DNA from: Mycobacterium sp. E787
GTDB lineage: Bacteria; Actinomycetota; Actinomycetes; Mycobacteriales; Mycobacteriaceae
Assembly (NCBI RefSeq): GCF_001668725.1
Contig: NZ_LZKL01000106.1
Span: 1 to 64,000 of the forward strand
Direction of reading: 5' to 3'
Length of the DNA: 64,000 nt
Below, piece after piece: positions 32,723 through 41,828 of this stretch. How positions within the stretch are numbered: position 1 is the first letter of the stretch; every line of letters starts with the position of its first letter. A program made the translations under genes and the position numbers. The notes under the pieces were generated by a model. It searched no databases. It worked only from the letters and a program-made list of their open reading frames with translations, and had not been told where the DNA came from.

Positions 32723-33804
32723 TAGCCCAAACCCAGCTGTTCGACGACGAGCACCGGATCCACCGGCAGCGGGGACACCGTCGGCATGTCTTTGAGCGCG
32801 GTGTCGGGGTCCTTGAGACCGTTGCCGGTCACCGTGCACACCACCGTCGATCCGCGCGCCACCCAGCCGTCGTCGACGGCCTTGAGCAGACCCGCGATGC
32901 TGGCCGCGGACGCCGGCTCGACGAACACGCCTTCGGACGCGGCCACCAGGTGGTATGCCGCCAGGATCTCCTCGTCGGTGACGGCCAGGAACCGGCCCTG
33001 CGATTGCTGCTGGGCCGCGACGGCCGCCGTCCACGACGCCGGCGCGCCGATGCGGATGGCGGTCGCGATGGTCTCCGGGTGGCTGACCGGGTGGCCGAGC
33101 ACCAGCGGCGCCGCGCCGGCGGCCTGGGCGCCCAGCATCCGGGGCAGCTTGTCGATCACGCCCTCGTGGTGGTACTCGGTGTAGCCCTTCCAGTACGCGG
33201 TGATGTTGCCGGCGTTGCCGACGGGAAGGGCGTGCACGTCCGGCGCGGCGCCCAGCGCGTCGACGATCTCGAACGCGGCCGTCTTCTGGCCCTCGATGCG
33301 CACCGGGTTGACCGAGTTCACCAGCGCGATGGTCGGGAAGTCGGCGGCCATCTTGCGGGCGAGTTCCAGGCAGTCGTCGAAGTTGCCGTCGATCTGGATG
33401 ATCTTGGCGCCGTGCATCACCGCCTGCGCCAGCTTGCCCATCGCGATCTTGCCCTGCGGGATCAGCACCGCGCAGGTGATGCCGGCGCGCGCCGCGTACG
33501 CGGCCGCCGAGGCCGAGGTGTTGCCGGTCGATGCGCACAGCACGGCCTGCTGGCCGCGGGCCAGGGCGTCGGTGACGGCCATCGTCATGCCCCGGTCCTT
33601 GAAGGAGCCGGTCGGGTTGAGCCCCTCGACCTTGAGGTGGACCGTGCAGCCGGTTCGTTCCGAGAGCCGCGTCGCGGCGATCAGCGGGGTGCCGCCTTCG
33701 AGCAGGGTGACCGGGGTCCAGTCGTCGCCCACCGGTAATCGGTCGCGGTACGCCGCGATCACTCCGGGCCAGGGTTGATGGGTGGCCGTCCGGGCAGCGC
33801 TCAC
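32722..33804 (-). CDS. thrC: Threonine synthase
   Basis: A 360-residue PLP enzyme converting O-phosphohomoserine to threonine, exactly the size of Rv1295. The PLP lysine lies in NPTGSFKDRGM; CASTGNTSASAAAYAARAG is the phosphate loop. The GTG start overlaps the hom stop as GTGA. Confidence 0.97.
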   Translation of the reverse strand: MSAARTATHQPWPGVIAAYRDRLPVGDDWTPVTLLEGGTPLIAATRLSERTGCTVHLKVEGLNPTGSFKDRGMTMAVTDALARGQQAVLCASTGNTSASAAAYAARAGITCAVLIPQGKIAMGKLAQAVMHGAKIIQIDGNFDDCLELARKMAADFPTIALVNSVNPVRIEGQKTAAFEIVDALGAAPDVHALPVGNAGNITAYWKGYTEYHHEGVIDKLPRMLGAQAAGAAPLVLGHPVSHPETIATAIRIGAPASWTAAVAAQQQSQGRFLAVTDEEILAAYHLVAASEGVFVEPASAASIAGLLKAVDDGWVARGSTVVCTVTGNGLKDPDTALKDMPTVSPLPVDPVLVVEQLGLG

Positions 33805-35126
33805 AGGCCGTTTCCTTCCAGTCGCAGCACGCTGGTCACGTCCTGCACGACATCCAAATCGGCGAGGGCACGGACGGTTTCGGACAGCGCGGCGTCGGTG
33901 GCGGTGTGCGTGACCACCACAACGCGGGCCCCGACCCGCCGGCCACCCTCGTCCACCACGCCCTCCTGGCGGACCTCGGCGATGCTGACCTCGCGCTTGG
34001 CGAATTCGGCTGCCACCGAAGACAATACGCCCGGCTCGTCGGCGACGTTCATGCTGACGTAGTAACGGGTGGAGATGAGACCCATTGGGGCGATAGGCAG
34101 TTGGGCGTACCGGGACTCCTTCGGGCCGCGGCTGCCCAGCACCCTGTTCCGGGCGGCCATCACCAGGTCGCCGGTGACCGCCGAGGCGGTGGGTGCGCCA
34201 CCCGCGCCCTGGCCGTAGAACATCAGCCGCCCCGAGGCCGCGGCCTCGACCACCACCGCGTTGAACGCCCCGCTGACCGTGGCGAGCGGATGCGACAGCG
34301 GCACCAGCGCCGGGTAGACCCGGGCCGAAACGCGTTGCTGGCCATCGTCTCCGGTGATCCGTTCGCAGATGGACAGCAGCTTGATGGTGCAGCCCAGCGC
34401 CCGCGCGGACGCGAAATCGGCCGGGGTGATCTTGGTGATGCCCTCGCGGTACACGTCGTCGGCGTGCACCCGGGTGTGAAAGGCGATGGACGCCAGGATC
34501 GCCGCCTTGGCCGCGGCGTCGTAGCCCTCGACGTCGGCGGTGGGATCGGCCTCGGCGTAGCCCAGCGCGCTCGCCTCGGCCAGGGCGGTCTGGTAGTCGG
34601 CGCCGGTGCTGTCCATCGCGGACAGGATGTAGTTGGTGGTGCCGTTGACGATGCCGGCCACCCGCAGCACGGTGTCGCCGGCCAGGGATTGGGTGAGCGG
34701 GCGGATGACTGGGATCGCACCCGCAACGGCCGCCTCGAAATACAGGTCGACGTGGGCGTTTTCAGCGGCCTGCGCCAGCTCCCCGGTGGAGATGGACAGC
34801 AGCGCCTTGTTCGCGGTGACGACGGACTTGCCGTGCTCCAGCGCGGACAGGATCGCCTTGCGGGCCGGCTCCACCGGTCCCATCACCTCGACGACGATGT
34901 CGACGTCCTCGCGGCAGACCAGCTCTTCGATGTTGTCGGTCAGCAGGCCGACGGGAACGCCGCGGTCGGGCGCGACGCGGCGCACCCCGATCCCGCGGAG
35001 CACCAAGGGGGCACCGATGCGGGCCGCCAGGTCCTCGGCGCTGTCCTCGATGATCCTGACGACCTCGCTGCCGACGTTGCCCAACCCGAGTACCGCTACG
35101 CCGACGGCCTTTTCGTCACCGGGCAC
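33801..35126 (-). CDS. hom: Homoserine dehydrogenase
   Basis: A 441-residue enzyme reducing aspartate semialdehyde to homoserine, called thrA in M. tuberculosis (Rv1294). The N-terminal NAD(P) fold reads VAVLGLGNVGSEVVRI; the catalytic region includes NGTTNYILSAM and EADPTADVEGYDAAAKAAI. An ACT domain at the C-terminus (YYVSMNVADEPGVLSSVAAE) implies feedback control by threonine. GTG start, three bases after lysA. Confidence 0.97.
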   Translation of the reverse strand: MPGDEKAVGVAVLGLGNVGSEVVRIIEDSAEDLAARIGAPLVLRGIGVRRVAPDRGVPVGLLTDNIEELVCREDVDIVVEVMGPVEPARKAILSALEHGKSVVTANKALLSISTGELAQAAENAHVDLYFEAAVAGAIPVIRPLTQSLAGDTVLRVAGIVNGTTNYILSAMDSTGADYQTALAEASALGYAEADPTADVEGYDAAAKAAILASIAFHTRVHADDVYREGITKITPADFASARALGCTIKLLSICERITGDDGQQRVSARVYPALVPLSHPLATVSGAFNAVVVEAAASGRLMFYGQGAGGAPTASAVTGDLVMAARNRVLGSRGPKESRYAQLPIAPMGLISTRYYVSMNVADEPGVLSSVAAEFAKREVSIAEVRQEGVVDEGGRRVGARVVVVTHTATDAALSETVRALADLDVVQDVTSVLRLEGNGL

Positions 35127-35129
35127 GGG

Positions 35130-36548
35130 TCACCTCACTTCCAGACTCAGCAGATCGTCGACCGTCTCCCGGCGCAGGATCAGCCGTGCGCGCCCCCCGC
35201 GCACGGCCACCACGGCGGGCCGGCCGATCATGTTGTAACGGCTGGACAGGGAATAGCAGTACGCGCCGGTGGCGGCGACGCCGAGCAGGTCACCCGGCTG
35301 CAGGTCACCGGGAACCCAGGTGTCGCGAACGACGATATCGCCCGTCTCGCAGTGCTTTCCGACGATGCGGGCCAGCTCCGCCGGGGCGTCGCTGGTGCGC
35401 GAGACCAACCGGGCGTCGTACTGCGCGTCGTAGAGCGCGGTGCGGATGTTGTCGCTCATGCCGCCGTCGACGCTGACGTAACGCCGGTGCGCGGTGGTGC
35501 TCACGTCGACGTCCTTGACGGTGCCGACCTCGTAGAGCGTGATGGTGCCCGGCCCGGCGATGGCACGCCCCGGCTCGACCACCAGCCGGGGGGTGGGCAG
35601 CCCGACGGCCGCCGACTCGTTGCGCACGATGGCGCTGAGCTTGTTCGCCAGTTCGGCCATCGGCGGCGGGTCGTCGGGTGCCAGGTACGAGATGCCGAAG
35701 CCACCACCGAGATCGACGGTCGACAGCTGGGCGGTCTTGTCGACGCCGAACTCGGCGACGATGTCGTGCAGCAGGCCGATGACGCGGTGCGCTGCGAGTT
35801 CGAAGCCGGCGACGTCGAAGATCTGCGACCCGATGTGGCTGTGCAGCCCGACCAGTCGCAGGTGATCCGTGTCGAAGACCCGGCGCACCGCGGCCATCGC
35901 CGCGCCGCTGGCGACCGACAACCCGAACTTCTGGTCCTCGTGCGCGGTGGAGATGAACTCGTGGGTGTGCGCCTCGACCCCGACGGTGAGGCGCACGAGC
36001 ACGTTCTGGACGATGCCCGCCTCCCCCGCGATGGTGTCGAGGCGTTCGATCTCGGTCATCGAGTCCAGCACGACGTGACCCACGCCGGCCTTGACGGCCG
36101 CGGTCAGTTCGGCGACCGATTTGTTGTTGCCGTGGAAGGTGATCCGCTCCGGCGGGAACTCGGCGTGCAGCGCGACGGCCAGTTCCCCGCCGGTGCACAC
36201 GTCCAGCGACAGGCCCTCCTCGTTGATCCAGCGGGCGATTTCGGTGCACAGGAACGCCTTCGCGGCGTAGTGCACGTTGTTCCCGCCGCCGAAGGCCGCC
36301 GCCAGGTCCCGGCAGCGGGAGCGGAAGTCGTCCTCGTCGATGACGAACAGCGGGGTCCCGTACTCGTGGGCGAGCTGGGTCACCGGTAGTCCCCCGATGA
36401 CCGCCGCGCCGTCCTCGTCGCGAGTTGTGCTGCGCGGCCACACGTTCGGGGCCAGCCGCAACAGCTCCTCGGGGGATTGCGGGCGCGGCGGGCTCTCGGC
36501 GTGGCGCGCGTCGTCGGCGTGCCGGGGACCGGCGGGATGGACGTTCAC
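35130..36548 (-). CDS. lysA: Diaminopimelate decarboxylase
   Basis: A 472-residue PLP enzyme for the last step of lysine synthesis. The PLP lysine is in NVHYAAKAFLC; the active-site Cys lies in GKHCETGDIVVRD. The GTG start at 36548 overlaps the argS stop (GTGA) and gives an N-terminus (VNVHPAGPRHADDARHAES) about 25 residues longer than the annotated M. tuberculosis protein. An internal start near RLAPNVWPR cannot be excluded. Confidence 0.95.
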   Translation of the reverse strand: MNVHPAGPRHADDARHAESPPRPQSPEELLRLAPNVWPRSTTRDEDGAAVIGGLPVTQLAHEYGTPLFVIDEDDFRSRCRDLAAAFGGGNNVHYAAKAFLCTEIARWINEEGLSLDVCTGGELAVALHAEFPPERITFHGNNKSVAELTAAVKAGVGHVVLDSMTEIERLDTIAGEAGIVQNVLVRLTVGVEAHTHEFISTAHEDQKFGLSVASGAAMAAVRRVFDTDHLRLVGLHSHIGSQIFDVAGFELAAHRVIGLLHDIVAEFGVDKTAQLSTVDLGGGFGISYLAPDDPPPMAELANKLSAIVRNESAAVGLPTPRLVVEPGRAIAGPGTITLYEVGTVKDVDVSTTAHRRYVSVDGGMSDNIRTALYDAQYDARLVSRTSDAPAELARIVGKHCETGDIVVRDTWVPGDLQPGDLLGVAATGAYCYSLSSRYNMIGRPAVVAVRGGRARLILRRETVDDLLSLEVR

Positions 36549-38197
36549 ATTCGCTCCGGGGCGCTGACGCCGAGGATCGTCAGACCGTTGGCGATCACCT
36601 GGCGGGCGGCCTGGCAGAGCGCCAGGCGCGCGGTGTGCAGGTCGGTGGGCTGCTCGTCGCCCTGCGGCAGCACCCGGCACGAGTCGTAGAACCGGTGGTA
36701 GTCGCCGGCGAGGTCCTCCAAATAGCGGCACACCCGGTGCGGTTCCCGCAGCGACGCGGCGGTGTTCAGAACCCGCGGGAACTCGCCGATCGAGCGCAAC
36801 AACGCGCCCTCCTTGTCGTGGCTGAGCAACTCGAGGTGCGCGGTGTCGGGGACCAGGCCGAGCTCGGCGGCGTTGCGGGCCAGCGCCGACAGCCGGGCGT
36901 GCGCGTATTGCACGTAATAGACCGGGTTTTCGTTGGACGCCGACGACCACAGCTCCAGGTCGATGTCGATGGCGGTGTCCACCGACGAGCGGATCAGGCT
37001 GTAGCGCGCCGCGTCGACGCCGATCGCCTCGACCAAATCGTCGAGGGTGAGCACCGTGCCGGCCCGCTTGCTCATCCGGACCGGCTGGCCGTCGCGGACC
37101 AGGTTGACCAGCTGCCCGATGAGCACCTCGACCGTGGCCGGGTCTTCACCGAAGGCGGCGGCCACGGCCTTGAGCCGGGCGATGTAGCCGTGGTGGTCGG
37201 CGCCGAGCATGTAGATGCACAGGTCGAAGCCGCGCTGCCGCTTGTCCAGGTAGTAGGCGATGTCGGCGGCGATGTAGGCCGGCTTGCCGTCGCTCTTGAT
37301 CACGACGCGGTCCTTGTCGTCGCCGAAAGCGCTGGTGCGCAACCACGTTGCGCCGTCCTTCTCGTAGACGTTGCCGGTCTCGCGCAGCCTGGCGATGGCC
37401 TGGTCGACGCGGCCGCTGGTGTGCATCGAGTCTTCGTGGGTGTAGACGTCGAAGTCGGTGCCGAACTCGTGCAGCGACTCCTTGATGTGGGTGAACATCA
37501 GGTCGACGCCGATTTCGCGAAACGTCTCGTGCATGTCGGCGTCGGGCAGGCTGAGCGCGTCGGGCGCCTTCTGCAGCACCTGCGCGGCGATGTCGTTGAT
37601 GTAGGTCCCCGCGTACCCGTCGGCCGGGGTCGGTTCGCCTCGGGCCGCGGCGATCAACGAGTTGGCAAACCGGTCGATCTGGGCGCCGTGGTCGTTGAAA
37701 TAGTATTCGCGCTCGACGTCGGCGCCCTGGGTGGACAGCAACCGGCCCAGCGCGTCGCCGACGGCGGCCCAGCGGGTACCGCCGATGTGGATGGGTCCCG
37801 TCGGATTGGCCGAGACGAACTCGAGGTTGATCTTGAGGCCGGCCAGCGCATCGGAGTGCCCGAATCCGTCGCCGGCGCCCAGGACGTCGTCGACGATCTT
37901 GGCCTGCGCCGACGCCTCGAGGCGCATGTTGATGAAGCCCGGTCCGGCCACCTCCGCCGAGGCGATGCCGTCGGCGTTGGCCAGCGCCTCGGCCAGCCAG
38001 CCGGCCAGCTCGCGCGGGTTGGCGCCCACCTTCTTGCCCAGCTGCAGCGCCAGGTTGCTGGCGTAGTCGCCATGATCGGGGTTACGGGGTCGTTCCACGG
38101 TGACCGTCGCCGGCAACGCGGCGGCGTCCAGCCCGCGCTCGGCAAGCACCGCGGCAGCGGTGGCTTTGAGCAGCTCAGCCAGGTCGTCGGGGGTCAC
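36545..38197 (-). CDS. argS: Arginyl-tRNA synthetase
   Basis: A 550-residue class I synthetase. The HIGH-type motif reads PTGPIHIGGTRWAAVG; the KMSKS-type loop is VRMSKRAGTVLTLDDL. The C-terminal anticodon-binding domain ends YDSCRVLPQGDEQPT and so on. It opens the lysA/thr series and is divergent from tRNA-Arg(CCG), one of its own substrates, 104 bases away. Confidence 0.97.
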   Translation of the reverse strand: MTPDDLAELLKATAAAVLAERGLDAAALPATVTVERPRNPDHGDYASNLALQLGKKVGANPRELAGWLAEALANADGIASAEVAGPGFINMRLEASAQAKIVDDVLGAGDGFGHSDALAGLKINLEFVSANPTGPIHIGGTRWAAVGDALGRLLSTQGADVEREYYFNDHGAQIDRFANSLIAAARGEPTPADGYAGTYINDIAAQVLQKAPDALSLPDADMHETFREIGVDLMFTHIKESLHEFGTDFDVYTHEDSMHTSGRVDQAIARLRETGNVYEKDGATWLRTSAFGDDKDRVVIKSDGKPAYIAADIAYYLDKRQRGFDLCIYMLGADHHGYIARLKAVAAAFGEDPATVEVLIGQLVNLVRDGQPVRMSKRAGTVLTLDDLVEAIGVDAARYSLIRSSVDTAIDIDLELWSSASNENPVYYVQYAHARLSALARNAAELGLVPDTAHLELLSHDKEGALLRSIGEFPRVLNTAASLREPHRVCRYLEDLAGDYHRFYDSCRVLPQGDEQPTDLHTARLALCQAARQVIANGLTILGVSAPERM

Positions 38198-38271
38198 GAG
38201 CGTCCATCCTATTGGCTGGGGCGCCTTCCCCCCGAATCTATTGCGGTGCTCGTCCGGTCACCGAGATGCGT

Positions 38272-38277
38272 TAGGCT
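38272..38277 (+). promoter_or_regulatory. Possible -10 element of the tRNA-Arg promoter
   Basis: TAGGCT matches the mycobacterial SigA -10 form TANNNT and lies 24 bases before the tRNA. No convincing -35 is seen at the right distance, which is common in this genus. Confidence 0.35.
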
Positions 38278-38301
38278 GTCGGGGCCCATTGCGCGACCAG
38301 C

Positions 38302-38374
38302 GCCCCCGTAGCTCAGGGGATAGAGCGTCTGCCTCCGGAGCAGAAGGCCGCAGGTTCGAATCCTGCCGGGGGCA
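38302..38374 (+). tRNA. argV: tRNA-Arg (anticodon CCG)
   Basis: A 73-base cloverleaf: acceptor GCCCCCG pairs with CGGGGGC, D-loop GCTCAGGGGATAGAGC, anticodon loop CTCCGGA with anticodon CCG reading CGG, and T-loop GGTTCGAATCC. CCA (38375-38377) is encoded directly after the discriminator. The same tRNA is next to argS in M. tuberculosis. Confidence 0.97.
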
Positions 38375-38430
38375 CCAGCATTTCCGCAGTTCAGAGCGGC
38401 ACACGAGCCCCTGCGCGAACGGGTAACCGC

Positions 38431-38736
38431 TTACGGCGCAAATTGGGGGCAGTATGACGTGGCGGAAGTTCGCACCAGAAACCTCACGTCGTCATCCGTC
38501 ATACCGTTGCGCTCGTGCGACTGGACCATACCCACGATCGAATCCATGCTGTGGCCCTGCCCCAACAGAGCGCAGATCTTGTGCCCCATGTTGATCAGGC
38601 CCTGATCGCCCTTGGCGCTCGAGATCCCCTGAGTGTGGAGCGCATTGAGGAACGCGGCGTCGTTGTCGTCCGCGCGAGCGGACGGAATGACGATGAGGAA
38701 AAGGGCCGCTGCCAGCAGCGCGGCAGTGCGCGTCAT
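38431..38736 (-). CDS. Secreted DUF732 protein (Rv1291c-like)
   Basis: A 101-residue exported protein. The signal peptide (MTRTAALLAAALFLIVIPSA) has the cleavage consensus SARA. The mature part DDNDAAFLNALHTQGI and ICALLGQGHSMDSIVGMV shows the DUF732 pattern with two conserved Cys (ICALL and YCPQF) that probably form a disulfide. Members are small secreted mycobacterial proteins of unknown function. Confidence 0.85.
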   Translation of the reverse strand: MTRTAALLAAALFLIVIPSARADDNDAAFLNALHTQGISSAKGDQGLINMGHKICALLGQGHSMDSIVGMVQSHERNGMTDDDVRFLVRTSATSYCPQFAP

Positions 38737-38957
38737 GACCCTGGATGGTAGCCGGGCTCGGTCAGCGGGCGTCGGACCGGGCCGGGCTGGGCCTGGGAAC
38801 CGGGCCCCTCGTATCTATCGCGGAAGAGCTGGATTCAGCAGATCAATCATTTGCGCAAGCGTCTGAACACCCCGCGGCTACGCTGTATGCCTGGCGGGCA
38901 GGGCAGTTCGGGCGAGGAGGCCGGGTTGGTACGACGCGAAGCTCAGGCGCTGACCTG

Positions 38958-39185
38958 ATGTTGTCGCTGTTCATCGCGGTAATCGGGCTTGTCTTCCTCG
39001 CCCTCGGGCCGATCCGTTACACCGGCATGACCTTAGTGCTCACCCTGCTCACCACCCTCGGGATCACCGTGTTCGACATGAGTACCCACCAACCCACCAG
39101 CACCGACATCACCGGCTTCGCACTGGCGCTCATGCTCGGCGGGCCTGCCCTGCTTGTCAGAAGCGAGCGAGGAATGAGGGGCTGA
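38958..39185 (+). CDS. Small two-helix membrane protein, unknown
   Basis: A 75-residue ORF from ATG 38958; the frame is open further upstream, but that part has poor coding character. Two or three hydrophobic helices (LSLFIAVIGLVFLALGPI, GMTLVLTLLTTLGITVF, DITGFALALMLGGPALLV) are linked by a polar loop. It ends with a basic RSERGMRG. I do not recognise the family. It lies in a sparse stretch next to tRNA-Arg, where acquired genes are common. Confidence 0.5.
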   Translation: MLSLFIAVIGLVFLALGPIRYTGMTLVLTLLTTLGITVFDMSTHQPTSTDITGFALALMLGGPALLVRSERGMRG

Positions 39186-39476
39186 CTTCTACGTGTGATC
39201 CCCACGTAGGCGCGCGGGTTGCAGGCCTTGTCGGCTCTGTGCCGCGCGTGGCGAAATTCACTCCTCATCACATTTTGCCGCACATCGAGATGCTGGTACC
39301 TATTAAACAAGCTTGCTGAGCTCATTGAAGCGAGCTGTTCGGGACGCCCCGAAAAAATCTCGACCGTCGCACAACGACGATATGGAGCCATAACGCACAG
39401 CGGTTCGATTGAGGACTCGACACAACTGCACATCATCGGCGAGAGCCGGGCGAACAAAGAGAGGGATCCCACAGGC

Positions 39477-39668
39477 ATGCTCGTCGTGATCGAGGAACCG
39501 AAATTCATGGCCTACCAAGGCCACATCGGCGACGCACCGCTGGTCGAACACGGCGCGTTAACGGTGTCGTTCGACTCCCGCGATGGCGAGCGCGGCACGC
39601 TGCGGCTCAGCGCCGAGGAATGCCGCGTGATTCTCCCCTACATACAGCGGCTGATCTCCTCGACCTGA
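39477..39668 (+). CDS. Small hypothetical protein, unknown
   Basis: A 63-residue ORF beginning MLVVIEEPKFMAYQGHIGDA, with purine-rich AAAGAGAGGG about 8 bases before ATG. The composition is that of a real soluble beta-strand protein (GALTVSFDSRDGERGTLRLS), ending in an amphipathic helix (AEECRVILPYIQRLISS). The open frame runs upstream but the sequence there looks non-coding. Function unknown. The 291 bases before it (39186-39476) hold no gene I can support. Confidence 0.5.
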   Translation: MLVVIEEPKFMAYQGHIGDAPLVEHGALTVSFDSRDGERGTLRLSAEECRVILPYIQRLISST

Positions 39669-39793
39669 TATGAATACCGGCGAAGGGGTCGCCGTGCATG
39701 AGTTTGTAAGAACTGGCATTGTCCAATTTGCTCGCACGACAAGTTTTGTCACAAGGCGATGACAATCTCGATTCCTAATTGCGCGTCCGACGA

Positions 39794-39910
39794 GTGAGCG
39801 CACTGCGCGCCCGCTGGGTGGCCGATATCGGGTTCCGCACCGCCACCGATCGAGACGGCCTCGAGGCATTCAGCGGCCATCCGTCGGCGAAGAAGCCTAA
39901 ACCGGGCTAG
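39794..39910 (+). pseudogene. Possible coding remnant
   Basis: From GTG 39794 a 38-codon frame reads SALRARWVADIGFRTATDRD and ends in SAKKPKPG before TAG. It has mycobacterial codon use but no convincing start context. It may be the 3' end of a decayed gene or a tiny ORF. The remaining bases of 39669-39922 are AT-richer than the surroundings and show nothing else. Confidence 0.25.
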
Positions 39911-39922
39911 CCACAACGCAGT

Positions 39923-40423
39923 TCAGTTCCGGCTGAGGATGAACGCCTCGATGTGTCGGTCGCCGGCGCGCACTTCGTACTTGCGCCAGCCGGGGTACAT
40001 CGTGATGCCCTTGGCCCAGATCTCACCGCGTTCGCCGGGACTGGCGAGGCGGGCAGTCGCCTGCCACGTGTCGCGGCCGATCGACACCGTGGCCTCCGGA
40101 TGGGCCCTGAGGTTGTGGTACCAGGCCGGATGCTTCGCACCGCCGAAGTTGGACGCGATGAGGGCCACCCCGTCGGGGTGCGGGATCCCGTACAGCGCGA
40201 CGGTGCGCGGCTCCCCCGATTTGGCGCCGATGGTGGTCAGTATCACCGCGGGAACCCCGGTCACGAGTCCGGCGAAGCTGCTCCTGCCCCCGGTGACCTT
40301 CGTGATCAGCCGGTCGAGGTGGTGCGCGGTCGGGCGCAGGAACGCCGCGCCCAGCGTCGTGGACCCGAAGCTGCGCATCAACCGATGGAACGCGTTGGCG
40401 TGGTCGAACGACAGGTCGGACAT
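39923..40423 (-). CDS. Deazaflavin (F420)-dependent nitroreductase-family protein (Ddn-like)
   Basis: A 166-residue split-barrel protein of the F420-dependent Ddn family, which includes the M. tuberculosis enzyme that activates pretomanid. Recognisable features: VILTTIGAKSGEPRTVALYG with the cofactor-contact region, and NFGGAKHPAWYHNLRAHPEA, the family signature. Whether it reduces nitroaromatics is unknown. It starts four bases after the stop of the CMD-family gene, so both belong to one operon. Confidence 0.85.
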   Translation of the reverse strand: MSDLSFDHANAFHRLMRSFGSTTLGAAFLRPTAHHLDRLITKVTGGRSSFAGLVTGVPAVILTTIGAKSGEPRTVALYGIPHPDGVALIASNFGGAKHPAWYHNLRAHPEATVSIGRDTWQATARLASPGERGEIWAKGITMYPGWRKYEVRAGDRHIEAFILSRN

Positions 40424-40427
40424 GGCG

Positions 40428-40994
40428 TCACGCCTTCTTGGTGCTGTCGACCTGGTCCTGGTCGTACCCGATGACGGGCGCCGAGTCGCCGTAGACGTCG
40501 AGAGTGTGGATGAAGCGGTGCAGCCCCATCACCCCGGCGCAGGTGAACCCCAGCTCGATGATCTGCGCGGCGGTGAAGTGCTCCCCCAGGCGCTTGTAGA
40601 ACTTGTCGTCCATGGCGTGGTGGTCAGAGGAGAGCAGGTCGAGGAACTCGACGGCCATCTGCTCCTGGGGGGTGAGCGCGCCGTGGCCCGGCGCCAGCAG
40701 GCAGGCGACGTCCTCGTCGGTGATCGAGTCGTGCTTGCGCGACTGGCTGCACGGTTCGCATTCGCCGAGCTGGGCGCTGCGGATGCGCAGTAACTCCAGG
40801 ATCCGGCCACCCAGCAGGGTGCCGGCCCCCAGCGTGGTCCTGGCCGCGTTGACCTGATCCAGCTGCGCGCTGCGATACGCGAAGATCTGCAGGGGCACCG
40901 GCGTCGCGTACAGACCGGCGGCGACACCGGCCTCGACGATTTCGCGGGAGTGGGCGCTGAGCTCTTCCATCGGGATTGGCGCGATACGCGGCAT
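40428..40994 (-). CDS. Carboxymuconolactone decarboxylase/AhpD-like protein
   Basis: A 188-residue helical protein. The CMD/AhpD active-site-type motif is GECEPCSQSRKHDS with a CxxC and a downstream His. In AhpD these Cys act as a disulfide redox centre, so a peroxidase or thiol-exchange role is plausible. It is divergent from an SDR gene with 45 bases between starts and cotranscribed with the Ddn-like gene. Confidence 0.8.
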   Translation of the reverse strand: MPRIAPIPMEELSAHSREIVEAGVAAGLYATPVPLQIFAYRSAQLDQVNAARTTLGAGTLLGGRILELLRIRSAQLGECEPCSQSRKHDSITDEDVACLLAPGHGALTPQEQMAVEFLDLLSSDHHAMDDKFYKRLGEHFTAAQIIELGFTCAGVMGLHRFIHTLDVYGDSAPVIGYDQDQVDSTKKA

Positions 40995-41039
40995 CGAATC
41001 AGGCTAACTTTTTTGTGCGTCGCCCAAAAGGAGAACTCG

Positions 41040-41828
41040 ATGTCCAGACTTGCCGGAAAGGTCGCGATCGTCACCGGGGGCGCGGGCGGAATCGGCGCGG
41101 CGACGGCGCACGAATTGGCCCGTCAAGGCGCCGCCGTCGCGGTCGTCGACATCGACGAGACCAAGGCCGCCGGGGTCGCCGACGAGATCCGGCGAACCGG
41201 GGCGCTGGCACTCGCACTCGGCGGCGACCTCGCCGAGGAGGACACGGCGCGCCACGTGGTGCGGTCCACCGTCGCCGAGTTTGGCCGGGTCGACGTTCTG
41301 CACAACAACGCGGCGCTGACCGCGAGCGATTTCTTGTCGCGCGACACCACGGTGGCCGAGATGCCACTGGATGTGTGGCGACGGTCCTTGGACGTCAACC
41401 TCGGGAGTCAGCTGCTGATGTGCAAGTACGCGGTTCCCGAAATGCGAAGGGGCGGAGGCGGTTCCATCGTCAACATGTCCTCGGGGGCGGCACTGTCGGG
41501 TGATACGACCCGGCTGGCCTACGGCGTGTCGAAGTCCGGGGTGCACGCGCTGACGATGTACGTCGCGACCAGCGAGGGAAAGGGCGGCGTGCGGGCCAAC
41601 ACAATCGTGCCGGGACTGATCCTGACCGACGCGGTGCGCGCGCACCTCTCCGAGGACGTCATCGCCAACCTCGGTCGCGCGACGTTGACGCCTTATGTCG
41701 GGCACCCGAAAGACGTCGCCGACCTGGTGGTGTTCCTGGCATCGGAGCAGTCGCGCTACATCACCGGGCAAATGATTGCGATCGACGGAGGGATGTCGGC
41801 GCACGTCGGCCTCGATACCGGCGACTAG
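41040..41828 (+). CDS. Short-chain dehydrogenase/reductase
   Basis: A 262-residue classical SDR. ATG at 41040 has AAAGGAG about 6 bases upstream. TGGAGGIGAATA is the nucleotide loop, HNNAA the structural motif, and the active site is Ser-x12-Tyr-x3-Lys (NMSSGAALSGDTTRLAYGVSKSG). The Asp ending the second strand (VVDID) points to NAD(H). Substrate unknown. Convergent with the next SDR by four bases. Confidence 0.9.
   Translation: MSRLAGKVAIVTGGAGGIGAATAHELARQGAAVAVVDIDETKAAGVADEIRRTGALALALGGDLAEEDTARHVVRSTVAEFGRVDVLHNNAALTASDFLSRDTTVAEMPLDVWRRSLDVNLGSQLLMCKYAVPEMRRGGGGSIVNMSSGAALSGDTTRLAYGVSKSGVHALTMYVATSEGKGGVRANTIVPGLILTDAVRAHLSEDVIANLGRATLTPYVGHPKDVADLVVFLASEQSRYITGQMIAIDGGMSAHVGLDTGD

Noticed and set aside
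39558..39869. 103-codon ORF on the minus strand
   Set aside because: Low-complexity basic composition, no start context, and overlap with a better ORF on the plus strand.
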